Source of the DNA: Catenulispora sp. EB89
GTDB lineage: Bacteria; Actinomycetota; Actinomycetes; Streptomycetales; Catenulisporaceae
Reading direction: 5' to 3'
Length of the DNA: 64,000 nucleotides
Assembly (NCBI RefSeq): GCF_041261445.1
Contig: NZ_JBGCCU010000004.1
Span: 124,001 to 188,000, forward strand
Below the pieces are notes generated by a model. The model was not told the DNA's origin and searched no databases. It worked only from the letters and a program-made list of their open reading frames with translations. The stretch's first letter is position 1. Each line of letters starts with the position of its first letter. Of this stretch, positions 18,976-27,325 are shown piece by piece. Position numbers and translations under genes: made by a program.

Positions 18976-19878
18976 ATGCGGATCGCCATCACCGGTTCCA
19001 CGGGAATGATCGGCACGGCGCTGTCCGCCGCGCTCACCGAAGACGGCCACGAGATCGTCCGCCTGGTCCGGCACACGCACCCGGACGAGGCCGCCGGAGA
19101 ACGCCACTGGTCGCCCTTCGGAGACCCGGACCCGAAACCGTACGAGGGCTGCGACGTCGTGGTGCACCTGGCCGGCGCGGGCCTCGGCGACAAGCGCTGG
19201 TCCGCCGCGTACAAGCGGGAGATCACCGAGAGCCGCGTGCACGGCACCGACACACTGGCCCGCTCGCTGGCCCTGTTGTCCGACAAGCCGAAGGCCCTGC
19301 TTTCCGCGTCGGCGATCGGCTTCTACGGCGACACCGGCACCACCCCGGTCACCGAGGAGTCCCCGGGCTCCGAGGACTTCCTGGGCGCGCTGTGCCGGGA
19401 CTGGGAGGCCGCCACCAAGCCCGCCGAGGACGCCGGGATCCCGGTGGCACACCTGCGCAACGGCGTGGTCCTGGGCGGCTCCGGCGGCGCGCTGGCCCGG
19501 ATGCTGCCGTTCTTCAAGGCCGGGATCGGCGGCCCGATCGGCAGCGGCCGGCAGTACTTCTCGTTCATCGGGATGGCCGACTACCTGGCCGCGGTCAAGC
19601 ACATCATGGCCCTGACGGTGGACGGCACCATGACCGGCGCGGTGAACGTCACCGGTCCCCTGCCGGTCACCAACCGCGCCTTCACCAAGGCTCTGGGCCA
19701 TGTGCTGCACCGGCCGACGGTCATGCCGGTGCCGGGGTTCGCGCTGCGCGTGCTGTTCGGGCAGATGGCGAACGAGCTCACCGGCAGCCAGCGGGTGCTG
19801 CCGGCCCGGCTCACGGAGTCCGGGTTCGCGTTCGGCACCCCGGATCCGCGCGCCGCTCTGGCTGCCGCGTTGGGCTAA
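18976..19878 (+). CDS. TIGR01777-family NAD(P)-binding epimerase-like protein
   Basis: A 300-residue Rossmann protein. It opens MRIAITGSTGMIGTALSAAL (nucleotide-binding GxxGxxG), then VVHLAGAGLGDKRW, ALLSASAIGFYGD and EDFLGALCRDWEA. The C-terminal part (PGFALRVLFGQMANELTGSQRVLPARLTESGF) is the DUF1731 tail that marks this family, related to plant SulA-like proteins. The reaction is unknown. A TATGCT hexamer only eight bases before the ATG would give a leaderless transcript if used as a -10 element. In streptomycetes this gene follows the lpd-E2 pair, the same neighbourhood as here. Confidence 0.85.
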   Translation: MRIAITGSTGMIGTALSAALTEDGHEIVRLVRHTHPDEAAGERHWSPFGDPDPKPYEGCDVVVHLAGAGLGDKRWSAAYKREITESRVHGTDTLARSLALLSDKPKALLSASAIGFYGDTGTTPVTEESPGSEDFLGALCRDWEAATKPAEDAGIPVAHLRNGVVLGGSGGALARMLPFFKAGIGGPIGSGRQYFSFIGMADYLAAVKHIMALTVDGTMTGAVNVTGPLPVTNRAFTKALGHVLHRPTVMPVPGFALRVLFGQMANELTGSQRVLPARLTESGFAFGTPDPRAALAAALG

Positions 19879-20089
19879 ATCAGTTCCCTTAAATGCGTGA
19901 CGGTCCGAACACGCTGAGTTCTCGAATGCTGAGACAGCAGGCGTTTCGCAAGAGTACGCCACCGGCGCAGGGGTAGGCATTCCTCCACAAACGCCGACGC
20001 TCGGCCGGCTTCGCCGTGCCCAGTGCAAGCCACGCGGCGCCCACAAGGCGCCGCCGGGGAGGTCGGCTCTAGAGGGTGGAGGGGCTCCT

Positions 20090-21391
20090 GTGACAGTGCG
20101 AAGTCCGAGCCACCGGCATCACTCGGACGCGGACGTGATCGTCGTCGGCGCCGGAGTGGCCGGATTGCACGCCGCGGGACGGCTGCACGAGGCGGGTTTG
20201 GACGTCCTGGTCGTCGAGGCTTCCGACCGGGTGGGGGGCAGGGCCGGGACCGAAAGGGTCTCCGGGTTCGTCGTCGACAAGGGGTTCCACCTGGTGAACT
20301 CCGTCGAGCACGGCGAGAACGCGAAGCTGGAGCTGGGCTGTTTCGCGCCCGGTGTGGACCTCCAGCTGGACGGCAAGCGCATCCGCTACGGCGACCGCGC
20401 CGGCAGCGACGGCGCGGTGCACGCGGGCACGGTCCTGCGCACGCCGCTGGGCTCGCCGGCCGAGCGCCGCCGGCAGTCCGGCTGGCTGCTGCGGGTGGCG
20501 CAGAGCCGTCCGGAGACCATCCTGGCCGGCCCGGAGCGGTCCGCGGCGGAGCTGGTCGCCGAAGTGGGGCTGTCGCGGCGGGTGGTGGACGGCTTCCTGC
20601 GGCCGTATCTGGAGGCGTTCGCCGCCGAGCCCGATCCGGCGCTGCCGGTGTCCGGCCGGGCGATGGAGCTGGCGCTGCGGCAGCTGGTGCGCGGCCGGTG
20701 GTGCCTGCCCGCGCCGGGGATAGCGGCGATACCGCAGCGGCTGGCCGAGCGGCTGCCGGCCGGGGCGGTACGGCTGGAGACCGAGGTCCTGATGGTGTAC
20801 GCGAACGGGGTGGTCACCGCCGACGAGGTGCTGCGCAGTTCGGCGGTGGTGGTGGCGACGGACCCGGCCACGGCGGTGGAGCTGCTGCCGGGGCTGCACG
20901 AACCGCAGCTGCGCTCGGTCACCTCCTTCCACCACGCGACCGTGCTGCCGCCGCCGCGCTCGGAGCCGGCAGTCCTGGTCGACGCCGACCCGCGCTCGCC
21001 GGTGGCGCGCACGGCGGCGGTCAGCCAGGCCGTGCCGGGCCGCAGCCCGGACGGCCGGACGCTGGTCTCCACGAACGTGGTCGGGCACACCGGGACCCGC
21101 ACCTCCGAACTCGAAAGCGAGGTGCGGGCCCGGCTCAGCGAGCTGTACTCGGCCGCCGACGACCGGTGGGAGTGCGTGGCGGTGCACCACTTCCCGTACG
21201 CGGTGCCGGCGATGACCTCGCCGCACAACTTCCGGCGGCCGGTACGGCTGATCCACGGCCTGTACGTGTGCGGGGACCACCGCGGGACCGCCGGGATCGA
21301 CGGGGCGATGGAGTCGGGACAGCGCGCCGCGCGGTCCGTGTTGGCTGATCTCGGGATTTCGTTTCGTACCGGGGACCTGGTGACCGCCTGA
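20090..21391 (+). CDS. FAD-dependent amine oxidase / protoporphyrinogen oxidase-like flavoprotein
   Basis: A 433-residue protein. The dinucleotide site VIVVGAGVAGLHAAGRLHEAG (about 16-36) continues to VVEASDRVGGR, the classic flavin amine oxidase signature. The C-terminal FAD contact is LYVCGDHRGTAGIDGAMESGQRAA. The middle has GKGFHLVNS-like and FLRPYLEAFAAEP segments found in carotenoid desaturase-like oxidoreductases. The GTG start is preceded by GGAGGGG. The substrate is unknown; heme or carotenoid pathway partners are not nearby, so a desaturase or monoamine oxidase role stays open. Confidence 0.8.
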   Translation: MTVRSPSHRHHSDADVIVVGAGVAGLHAAGRLHEAGLDVLVVEASDRVGGRAGTERVSGFVVDKGFHLVNSVEHGENAKLELGCFAPGVDLQLDGKRIRYGDRAGSDGAVHAGTVLRTPLGSPAERRRQSGWLLRVAQSRPETILAGPERSAAELVAEVGLSRRVVDGFLRPYLEAFAAEPDPALPVSGRAMELALRQLVRGRWCLPAPGIAAIPQRLAERLPAGAVRLETEVLMVYANGVVTADEVLRSSAVVVATDPATAVELLPGLHEPQLRSVTSFHHATVLPPPRSEPAVLVDADPRSPVARTAAVSQAVPGRSPDGRTLVSTNVVGHTGTRTSELESEVRARLSELYSAADDRWECVAVHHFPYAVPAMTSPHNFRRPVRLIHGLYVCGDHRGTAGIDGAMESGQRAARSVLADLGISFRTGDLVTA

Positions 21392-21395
21392 CGGC

Positions 21396-22019
21396 TCAGG
21401 CCACGGCGGCCATCTCGCGCGAGCGGGTCGGCGCCGTGGCCTCGTCGACGAGCGCGAGCGCCAGGTCGGCGTACGCGAACGTGGCGGCGCCGGGGATCGC
21501 CTGGGTGTCGCCGAGCCGGTAGCCGCCGGTGCCGGGGCCCTCGTCGAGGAACACCAGCGGCGGGGCCAGGACCACCCAGTCCAGGTTCGAGGCCTGCAAC
21601 AGGGGAAGCTGCGCGGCGTGGCTGCGGGAGAAGGCCCGGGCCTCCTCGGGAAGACCGTCGCTGTCGTAGGCCGGCACCCCCGGCGCCACTTCGAGCGCGC
21701 CGCCGATGCCGACCGCGACCAGCCTCCGGACTCCGGCCGTGCCGAGTCCTTCGACCAGCGCGCGGGCGGCGGCCACGAAGTGGCCCTGGTCCATGGCCGC
21801 GGCGGTGTTGACCGCGACGTCGTGGCCCTTCGCGAGGGCGGCGACGCTCGCGGCGTCGGTGACGTCGCCGGCGACGACGGTCACGCCGCCTGCCGCGAGG
21901 TCCTGGTACTTGGCCGGGTCGCGCACGACGGCCGTGACCGTGTGCCCGCGCCGCGCCGCCTCGGCCACCGTGGGCCGTCCGGCGCGACCGCCGGCTCCGA
22001 AAACGATGATGTTCGCCAT
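21396..22019 (-). CDS. NAD(P)H-binding reductase (YwnB/NmrA-like)
   Basis: A 207-residue atypical short-chain reductase starting MANIIVFGAGGRAGRPTVAEAARRG (nucleotide-binding GxGGxxG). It continues VTAVVRDPAKY, VVAGDVTDAASVAAL and GVRRLVAVGIGGALEV. The short length and RRLVAVG step are those of the NAD(P)H-binding proteins (PF13460) that often pair with an HxlR regulator. The start is ATG 22019; the frame is open 11 codons further up. It is divergent from the HxlR gene at 22076, which is probably its regulator. Confidence 0.8.
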   Translation of the reverse strand: MANIIVFGAGGRAGRPTVAEAARRGHTVTAVVRDPAKYQDLAAGGVTVVAGDVTDAASVAALAKGHDVAVNTAAAMDQGHFVAAARALVEGLGTAGVRRLVAVGIGGALEVAPGVPAYDSDGLPEEARAFSRSHAAQLPLLQASNLDWVVLAPPLVFLDEGPGTGGYRLGDTQAIPGAATFAYADLALALVDEATAPTRSREMAAVA

Positions 22020-22047
22020 GTCCGCGACCGTAGGACCGCTCGCCCCA

Positions 22048-22065
22048 GTCACTGCAACGTAACTA
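22048..22065. promoter_or_regulatory. Imperfect dyad between the reductase and its HxlR-type regulator
   Basis: The 57-base divergent spacer holds AGTCAC-TGCAAC-GTAACT (one arm mismatch). It is a possible HxlR operator by position; there is no independent support. Confidence 0.3.
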
Positions 22066-22075
22066 GGCTCGACCT

Positions 22076-22444
22076 GTGGATGAGCGTGCTGCCCTGAGCC
22101 CGGAGATGTTCGACGCCGCCTGCCCCTCGGCCGAGTCCCCGTTCCGGATCGCCGACAAGTGGGGCGGCATGGTCGTGCTCTGCCTGGAGGCGGGGCCGCG
22201 CCGCTTCACGGAACTGCGGGCGCCGCTGCGGCGGGTCGCGCCGAAGGTGCTCACCGAGACGCTGCGCTCGCTGGAACGCGACGGGTTCATCACCCGCACG
22301 GTGTTCGACGAGAACCCGCCGCACGTCGAGTACGAGCTCACGCCGCTCGGGCGCAGCCTGCTGCCGGCGATCGCGGCGTGCCGCGAGTGGGGGTTCGCGA
22401 ACCTGGAGAACCTGCGCGAGGCGCGGGACCGGTACGACGGATAG
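22076..22444 (+). CDS. HxlR-family winged-helix regulator
   Basis: A 122-residue protein. The HxlR pattern is clear: a Cys near the N-terminus (FDAACPS, C16), FRIADKWGGMVVLCLEAGPRRFTELRAPLRRVAPKVLTETLRSLERDGFITRTVF, and the wing ending PPHVEYELTPLGRSL. Family members sense electrophiles or redox state through this Cys and control an adjacent reductase gene. The GTG start is at 22076. It is divergent from the NAD(P)H-binding gene, which fits local autoregulated control. Confidence 0.88.
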   Translation: MDERAALSPEMFDAACPSAESPFRIADKWGGMVVLCLEAGPRRFTELRAPLRRVAPKVLTETLRSLERDGFITRTVFDENPPHVEYELTPLGRSLLPAIAACREWGFANLENLREARDRYDG

Positions 22445-22495
22445 GCGGCCTCCCCGGGCCGCCTCACGCGCCTACTCCGCTATCTACTTCACTGT

Positions 22496-23815
22496 CTACT
22501 CCGCCACTGGGAAGTTCGCCACGAACCGCCCCTGCGGGTCCCAGGTCTGCTTCACCGCGCGCAGCCGCTCCGCCTCGGCGGCCGACACCGTGTCGGCGAA
22601 GGTGTCCGTCGGCCCCAGGAACGTCGCCAGCTTCGTGCCAGTCACCGCGTCGCCGAGGGCCGCGACCAGCTCCGCCTGCCTGGCCGCCACGGCGGCGCCG
22701 CCGTCCGGCGTGATCGCCAGCCCCAGCAGGTAGACCAGGTACTCCTCCGCGACCGGGCCGCGCGGTCCGGGGCGGGCGCCGGTCAGCGCGCCGCCGAGGT
22801 GCCGCACCTGGACCGCCAGCAGCGGGGCGACCGGCTCGGCAAGCAGCGTCGCGACCACATCGGCGTCGAAGCGGCCGAGCAGCTCGCTGCGCGACACGCT
22901 CGGGGCGGGGTCGACCGGGTCGTTGGTGATGGCGGCGATCTCCTCGAACGGCAATGCCTTCCACTCCCCCGACAGCGCGCCGTCGACGGCGTCGAAGGGC
23001 TTCAGCAGCGCGCGGGCGTCATTCTCCGAGCCCAGATACGCCGCCGTCACCGCCACCATCGCCGGGGCGCCGCCCGGGAACTGCGCCCGCGAGATCCAGA
23101 CGCTCAGCTCCTCCGGCGCAGTAGCCGTGACCGCACGGAAGGCGGCGAACAACTCGGCGGCGCGGGCGTCCGGCCAGAACATCGTGCCGCCGAACAGCTC
23201 GGCCTCCTCGTGCAGCCGGACGGTCAGCGCGGTCACGATCGCGAAGTCGCCGCCGCCGCCGGCCAGCGCGTGGAACAGGTCGGGGTTCTCGTCGGCATTC
23301 GCTTTCTGATGCTCGCCCGAGGCGTCCACGACCTCGAACTCGATCACGTGGTCCGAGGACATGCCGTACTTGCGGGCGAAGAAGCCGACGCCGCCGCCGA
23401 GCGTGTATCCGGCCACGGACACGGTCGGCGAGCTGCCGGGCTTGGCGACCAGGCCGTGCGCGGCGGCCGCGACGTTGACGGCGCCGGACTTCACTCCGGC
23501 GCCGATCCGCGCGGTGCGCGCCTCGGGGTCCACGCTCAGCTCGTCCAGGCGTCCGGTACGCAGCAGGACGGCGCCGGCCGCCGTGCCGGAGGCGCCGTGG
23601 CCGGTGGGCTGGACGGCGATCGGCACGCCGGCCTGGTTCGCGTACCGGACCAGGGCGGCCACGTCGTCGGCGTCGGCGGCGGTCACCACCGCGCGCACGT
23701 CCTGGGCGACGGCCAGGTTCCAGGGCTTGTGCGCGGCGTCGAAGCCGTCGTCGCCGGGCAGCAGGACCTCGCCGCGGACGGCGTCACGCAGGGCTGACAA
23801 CTCGGGCTCGGACAT
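22496..23815 (-). CDS. FAD-linked (PCMH/BBE-type) oxidoreductase
   Basis: A 439-residue protein. The FAD-binding domain (about 35-205) has VVTAADADDVAALVRYANQAGVPIAVQPTGHGASG, where the His is the usual site of covalent flavin attachment, then TVSVAGYTLGGGVGFFARKYG and GGGGDFAIVTAL. The second covalent Cys of bicovalent family members is absent. The end (RAVKQTWDPQGRFVANFPV) is the berberine-bridge-enzyme C-terminal element. Such enzymes oxidise sugars, alkaloids or polyketide intermediates. Starting at ATG 23815, it stands apart from other pathway genes, so no substrate is suggested. Confidence 0.85.
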   Translation of the reverse strand: MSEPELSALRDAVRGEVLLPGDDGFDAAHKPWNLAVAQDVRAVVTAADADDVAALVRYANQAGVPIAVQPTGHGASGTAAGAVLLRTGRLDELSVDPEARTARIGAGVKSGAVNVAAAAHGLVAKPGSSPTVSVAGYTLGGGVGFFARKYGMSSDHVIEFEVVDASGEHQKANADENPDLFHALAGGGGDFAIVTALTVRLHEEAELFGGTMFWPDARAAELFAAFRAVTATAPEELSVWISRAQFPGGAPAMVAVTAAYLGSENDARALLKPFDAVDGALSGEWKALPFEEIAAITNDPVDPAPSVSRSELLGRFDADVVATLLAEPVAPLLAVQVRHLGGALTGARPGPRGPVAEEYLVYLLGLAITPDGGAAVAARQAELVAALGDAVTGTKLATFLGPTDTFADTVSAAEAERLRAVKQTWDPQGRFVANFPVAE

Positions 23816-23943
23816 GGTTCGCGCTCCTGTTCACCGTGGTCGGTAAGGCGGTCCCCACCATACGGACCGGCACTGACAGCTTGATCGACAGCTGATGGAC
23901 GCGCATGTCCGACGGCGGCCGGCGCTCTCAAGCGCCGTCCGGC

Positions 23944-24855
23944 TCACGCCGCGGAAGCCGGGATGGTCCGCAGCACGTCGTCGATCGGCGTCGGCGCCAG
24001 GCCGAAGGTCTTCTCGGTCAGGGTGCTGTCGAGGACGAAGGGCTTCGCGAACTGGTAGCGCGTGGCCCGCAGCTCCTTCGACATCTTGTCGAACAGGCCT
24101 GCGCCCCACAGAACCGCGTAGGGCAGCTGGGTCAGCTTCGCCGGCTTCAGGCCGCGGGCGGCGACGTAGCGGTCGGACAGCTCGCGCACGGTCAGCGGCG
24201 CGGTGGTCGGTACCAGCCAGGCCTGGCCCCAGGCCCGCTCGTCGCCGGAGACCAGGGCCAGCAGCCGCGCCACGTCGGCGATCGCGGTCCAGCTGTGCTT
24301 GACGTTCAGCGGCGCCGGCACGTAGGCGCGCTTGCCGTTGTCCAGCGGCTTGGCCAGCAGGTAGGACAGGATCGAGTTGGCCTCGATGTAGTCGCTGGCC
24401 CGGACCTCGGTCATCCGGATCCGGCCGGCCTGGTGCCGGGCCAGCGCGTCGCGGTACATGTCGGCGCGCAGCTTCAGCTTCGGGTGGGTCGCGGCCAGCG
24501 GGGTGTCGGGGCCGATCGGGCCGGTCACCGGGCCGTAGCCGTAGAGGTTGTTGGCGACGGTGAGCACCGCGCCGCTGCGCTCGGCGGCGGTCAGCAGGGC
24601 CGCGGCAAGCGGCGGCCAGTCGGCGAACCACTGGTGGTAGGCCGGGCTCGCGCAGTTGTAGAGCGCCGCGGCGCCCTCGGCCAGCGCGCTGAGCCGGTCG
24701 GCGTCGGTGGCGTCGGTGGCCACCCGCTCGATGTTCGCGTGCTCCGGGCCGGAGCCGCTGCGCGTCACCACGCGCACCTGCTCGCCGCGCTCGGCCAGTA
24801 CCTTCGCGGTGGCCGTGCCGACCGGTCCCGCACCCACGATGACGTGCAGTGCCAT
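23944..24855 (-). CDS. NAD-dependent epimerase/reductase-like protein controlled by the adjacent TetR
   Basis: A 303-residue Rossmann protein starting MALHVIVGAGPVGTATAKVLAERG. It has an early DATDADRLSALAEGAAALYNCASPAYHQWF section and a NNLYGYGPVTGPIGPDTPL motif where extended SDR enzymes carry their YxxxK region; here no clear YxxxK is evident. The later ASDYIEANSI and a C-terminal helical region complete the fold. GAGGGG lies eight bases before ATG 24855. It is divergent from the TetR gene, with two palindromic operators in between. Confidence 0.8.
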   Translation of the reverse strand: MALHVIVGAGPVGTATAKVLAERGEQVRVVTRSGSGPEHANIERVATDATDADRLSALAEGAAALYNCASPAYHQWFADWPPLAAALLTAAERSGAVLTVANNLYGYGPVTGPIGPDTPLAATHPKLKLRADMYRDALARHQAGRIRMTEVRASDYIEANSILSYLLAKPLDNGKRAYVPAPLNVKHSWTAIADVARLLALVSGDERAWGQAWLVPTTAPLTVRELSDRYVAARGLKPAKLTQLPYAVLWGAGLFDKMSKELRATRYQFAKPFVLDSTLTEKTFGLAPTPIDDVLRTIPASAA

Positions 24856-24904
24856 GATGTCCAACCCCTCTTCGACCGCTGAGCGGCGTGCGATGCTTCC
24901 CTTT

Positions 24905-24919
24905 GAGAGCACTGCTCTC
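24905..24919. promoter_or_regulatory. TetR operator site 1
   Basis: GAGAGCACTGCTCTC is a perfect 15-base palindrome around a central C. It lies 50 bases before the reductase-like gene on the minus strand. Its arms match those of site 2, 53 bases away centre to centre. Confidence 0.8.
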
Positions 24920-24958
24920 TGTTGACATCACTGTGCGCCAGATCGGCGCACTCTGTCA

Positions 24959-24971
24959 AGAGCAGTGCTCT
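24959..24971. promoter_or_regulatory. TetR operator site 2
   Basis: AGAGCAGTGCTCT is a perfect 13-base palindrome with the same arm sequence as site 1. It lies 24 bases before the TetR start, suiting autoregulation. Confidence 0.8.
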
Positions 24972-24994
24972 CGCCTGTGTGCAATACTCTCGAT

Positions 24995-25753
24995 ATGAAC
25001 GCCGCAAAGGATTCGGGCCCCGCGCGGACCCCTGCGAAGACCCCGGCACTGTCAGTTCGCGCCCGGGTCCGCGCCGAGATGACCGGCGAGATCAAGAAGG
25101 TCGCGCTGGAGCACCTGACCCGGGACGGGGCCGCGCTGTCGCTGCGCGCCGTCGCCAGGGACATGGGGATGGTCTCGTCGGCCATCTACCGCTACTTCCC
25201 CAGCCGCGACGAGTTACTGACCGCGCTGATCATCGACGCGTACACCTCCCTGGGCGAGGCCGTGGAGAAGGCCGACGGGGACGTGGACCGCCGGGACGCG
25301 TACCTGTCACGCTGGTTCGCGGTCTGCCACACCATCCGCCGCTGGGCTATAGCCAGGCCGGCGGAGTACGCGCTCATCTACGGCAGCCCGATCCCCGGCT
25401 ACCTGGCGCCGGACGAGACCATCGAGCCGGGGTCGTGGGCCATGGTGGCGATGGCGCGGTGCGTCGCGGAAGCCGAGGCTGCCGGGAAGCTCGACACTTC
25501 TGAGGGGGCCGGGGTGTTCCCCGCCACAGCGGACGCCACCTATGCGGAGGAGCTCCGTACCGTCGCGGTCGGCATGGGGTTCAACGAGGATTCGCACGTT
25601 ATTGAGCGTGTCTTGAGTGCGATAACGCAGGTCTTCGGGGCGGTGAACTTCGAAGTGTTCGGACGGCTCAACAGAGTGTTCTCGGAGCGGGGCGAGTGGT
25701 TCGACCGGCAGGTGCGGGAGTTGGCCGTGGGGATGGGGTTGGCGCCGCGGTGA
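24995..25753 (+). CDS. TetR-family transcriptional regulator
   Basis: A 252-residue protein. The N-terminal helix-turn-helix (about 22-70) contains EIKKVALEHLTRDGAALSLRAVARDMGMVSSAIYRYFPSRDELLTALI, the typical TetR recognition region. The C-terminal part (from about 90) resembles the TetR_C_33-like domain, with WAIARPAEYALIYGSPIPGY. ATG 24995 was chosen over an upstream GTG because the latter would overlap operator site 2. It probably represses the divergent NAD-dependent gene and itself. Its stop abuts the convergent kinase-like gene with no spacer. Confidence 0.9.
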   Translation: MNAAKDSGPARTPAKTPALSVRARVRAEMTGEIKKVALEHLTRDGAALSLRAVARDMGMVSSAIYRYFPSRDELLTALIIDAYTSLGEAVEKADGDVDRRDAYLSRWFAVCHTIRRWAIARPAEYALIYGSPIPGYLAPDETIEPGSWAMVAMARCVAEAEAAGKLDTSEGAGVFPATADATYAEELRTVAVGMGFNEDSHVIERVLSAITQVFGAVNFEVFGRLNRVFSERGEWFDRQVRELAVGMGLAPR

Positions 25754-26692
25754 TCAGCCGGCGGTGATGAGGACGCGTATCTCTTCGGCGATGGGGTCCA
25801 GCTTGTCCTGGACGCCGATGCCGCAGAAGAAGTCCCAGAGCTCGAAGCTGTGGATCACCTGGAACAGACGGAACCTGCGCTCCCATTCGATCGGGACTTC
25901 GCCGTAGCCCTCAAAGAGTCCGTCGAGCTTCGCGCGGTTGTCGCCGACGGAGTAGCTGTGGGTCTTGGAGAGGTCCGCTATGGGATCCCCGGCCATGGCG
26001 TTCTCCACGTCGATCAGGCCGCTGAGGACCGGGCCGTCGGGGGTCTGCGTCACTATGACGTTCCCCTCGTGGAAGTCGTTGTGGAGAAGTACCGGCCCTC
26101 TACAGAGGGAGAACAGCTCTGCGCGCTCGCCGACGTACTTGTGCGCCGCCTCATAGAGTTCTCGATCGCCGGTGGTGTCCAGATAGCTCTGTGAAACGCG
26201 CTTAAGCGTTGCCTGCATCTGGGCTTCGTTGGTCGGCTGGGGATCGAGGATTTCCGTGGTGAGGTAGCCGTAGGCCTCCTGTCCGATCGTGTGGATCCGT
26301 GCCAGGAGTGCTCCCATCTGGCGGTAGACGTCCTTGAGTTCGGGCTCGGGGAGGGTGCCGCTGATCGCCGCGACCGTGGTCCCGGGCAGTTTGCTCATCA
26401 GCAAGTACGGCAGGCCGAGAAGTCCGTTCGGACCGGCCCCTCCGAGGAGCTTCGGCAGCAGCTCTATAGCGTTCTCGCGCAGGAGACGGTAGACGCCGAT
26501 CTCTTTGAGGAGTTTCCATCCGTCGTCTTTTCCGTAGACCTTCACTACAGCGTTCTGTAGAGGGTCTGCGCAGACGACCTCATAGGCACCGGTCTCGATG
26601 CCGCCGTCCATCCGCTCCACGGCAAGGACCCGCGCACCGGGGACCGCTTCCCGCATCATCTCAGCAGCCTGTTCCCGGGTCAGCTCAGCCAC
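25754..26692 (-). CDS. Aminoglycoside phosphotransferase-fold kinase
   Basis: A 312-residue protein with the APH/choline kinase fold. The catalytic loop LLHNDFHEGNVIV supplies HxDxxxxN and is followed by the metal-binding LIDVENAMAGDP. The N-lobe has NAVVKVYGKDDGWKLLKEIGVYRLL with a Lys likely to bind ATP. The GTG start at 26692 was chosen for the AELTREQAAEMM beginning. Base composition is visibly lower in GC than both flanks, hinting at a different origin. The substrate could be an antibiotic, a sugar or a small metabolite; it is not decidable here. Confidence 0.82.
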   Translation of the reverse strand: MAELTREQAAEMMREAVPGARVLAVERMDGGIETGAYEVVCADPLQNAVVKVYGKDDGWKLLKEIGVYRLLRENAIELLPKLLGGAGPNGLLGLPYLLMSKLPGTTVAAISGTLPEPELKDVYRQMGALLARIHTIGQEAYGYLTTEILDPQPTNEAQMQATLKRVSQSYLDTTGDRELYEAAHKYVGERAELFSLCRGPVLLHNDFHEGNVIVTQTPDGPVLSGLIDVENAMAGDPIADLSKTHSYSVGDNRAKLDGLFEGYGEVPIEWERRFRLFQVIHSFELWDFFCGIGVQDKLDPIAEEIRVLITAG

Positions 26693-26755
26693 CGGGCCAC
26701 CGTAGTGACGGTCCGTGATGGATCTCAACGGATTTTCGCTCGTTAGAATCACGGC

Positions 26756-27214
26756 ATGGGTGACGAACCGCGGTGGCTGTCCGATCAGGAGATGAAGGCC
26801 TGGACGGGCTTCTTGGCCGCGACCGCGCTGGTGGAGCGGCGGATCGATCACCAGCTGCGGGAGGACGCCGGGCTGTCGCACACGCAGTACGAGATCCTGG
26901 TGCGGCTCTCCGCCGCCCCTGAGGGTTCGCTGCGCATGACCGAGCTCGCCGAGGCGCTGCTGAACTCCAAGAGCGGGCTGACGTACCAGATGACCCAGCT
27001 GGAGAAGGCCGGGCTGACCGAGCGCCGGTCGTGCCCGACGGACGTGCGCGGGGTTTTCGCCGTCCTCACGGAGGCCGGACGGAAGAAGCTGGAGCAGGCC
27101 GCGCCCGGACACGTGGCGGTGGTACGTGAGGCACTGATCGACGTGTTGACCCCCGAGCAGCTCACGGTGCTCGCGGACGGTCTCGGAGAGGTCTCCCGGC
27201 GGCTGCGGGAATAG
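26756..27214 (+). CDS. MarR-family transcriptional regulator
   Basis: A 152-residue protein of typical MarR layout. The winged helix (about 45-110) has LSHTQYEILVRLSAAPEGSLRMTELAEALLNSKSGLTYQMTQLEKAGLTERRSCPTDVRGVFAVLTEAGRKKL, with the DxR wing tip. Flanking helices form the dimer. Two similar palindromes lie just downstream, before ribA, so it probably controls the ribA-dioxygenase pair. There is no conserved Cys obviously placed for thiol sensing; the ligand is unknown. Confidence 0.88.
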   Translation: MGDEPRWLSDQEMKAWTGFLAATALVERRIDHQLREDAGLSHTQYEILVRLSAAPEGSLRMTELAEALLNSKSGLTYQMTQLEKAGLTERRSCPTDVRGVFAVLTEAGRKKLEQAAPGHVAVVREALIDVLTPEQLTVLADGLGEVSRRLRE

Positions 27215-27233
27215 CCCCGGTGCGGGTGGGGTT

Positions 27234-27249
27234 TGTTCAAATTCGAACG
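27234..27249. promoter_or_regulatory. Putative MarR operator, upstream site
   Basis: TGTTCAAATTCGAACG is a near-palindrome with TGTTC and GAACG arms. It is a close match to the site at 27275-27290. Confidence 0.65.
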
Positions 27250-27274
27250 CCGGTCTACAGTCGGCGCAGCAGGT

Positions 27275-27290
27275 TGTTCGAATTGGAACA
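27275..27290. promoter_or_regulatory. Putative MarR operator, downstream site
   Basis: TGTTCGAATTGGAACA has perfect TGTTC/GAACA arms. It lies 36 bases before the ribA start and 41 bases from the first site, about four helical turns. MarR proteins typically bind palindromes of this length. Confidence 0.7.
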
Positions 27291-27325
27291 GCTCTGGAAC
27301 AGCTCGTCACGGAGGGACCCGTGCC

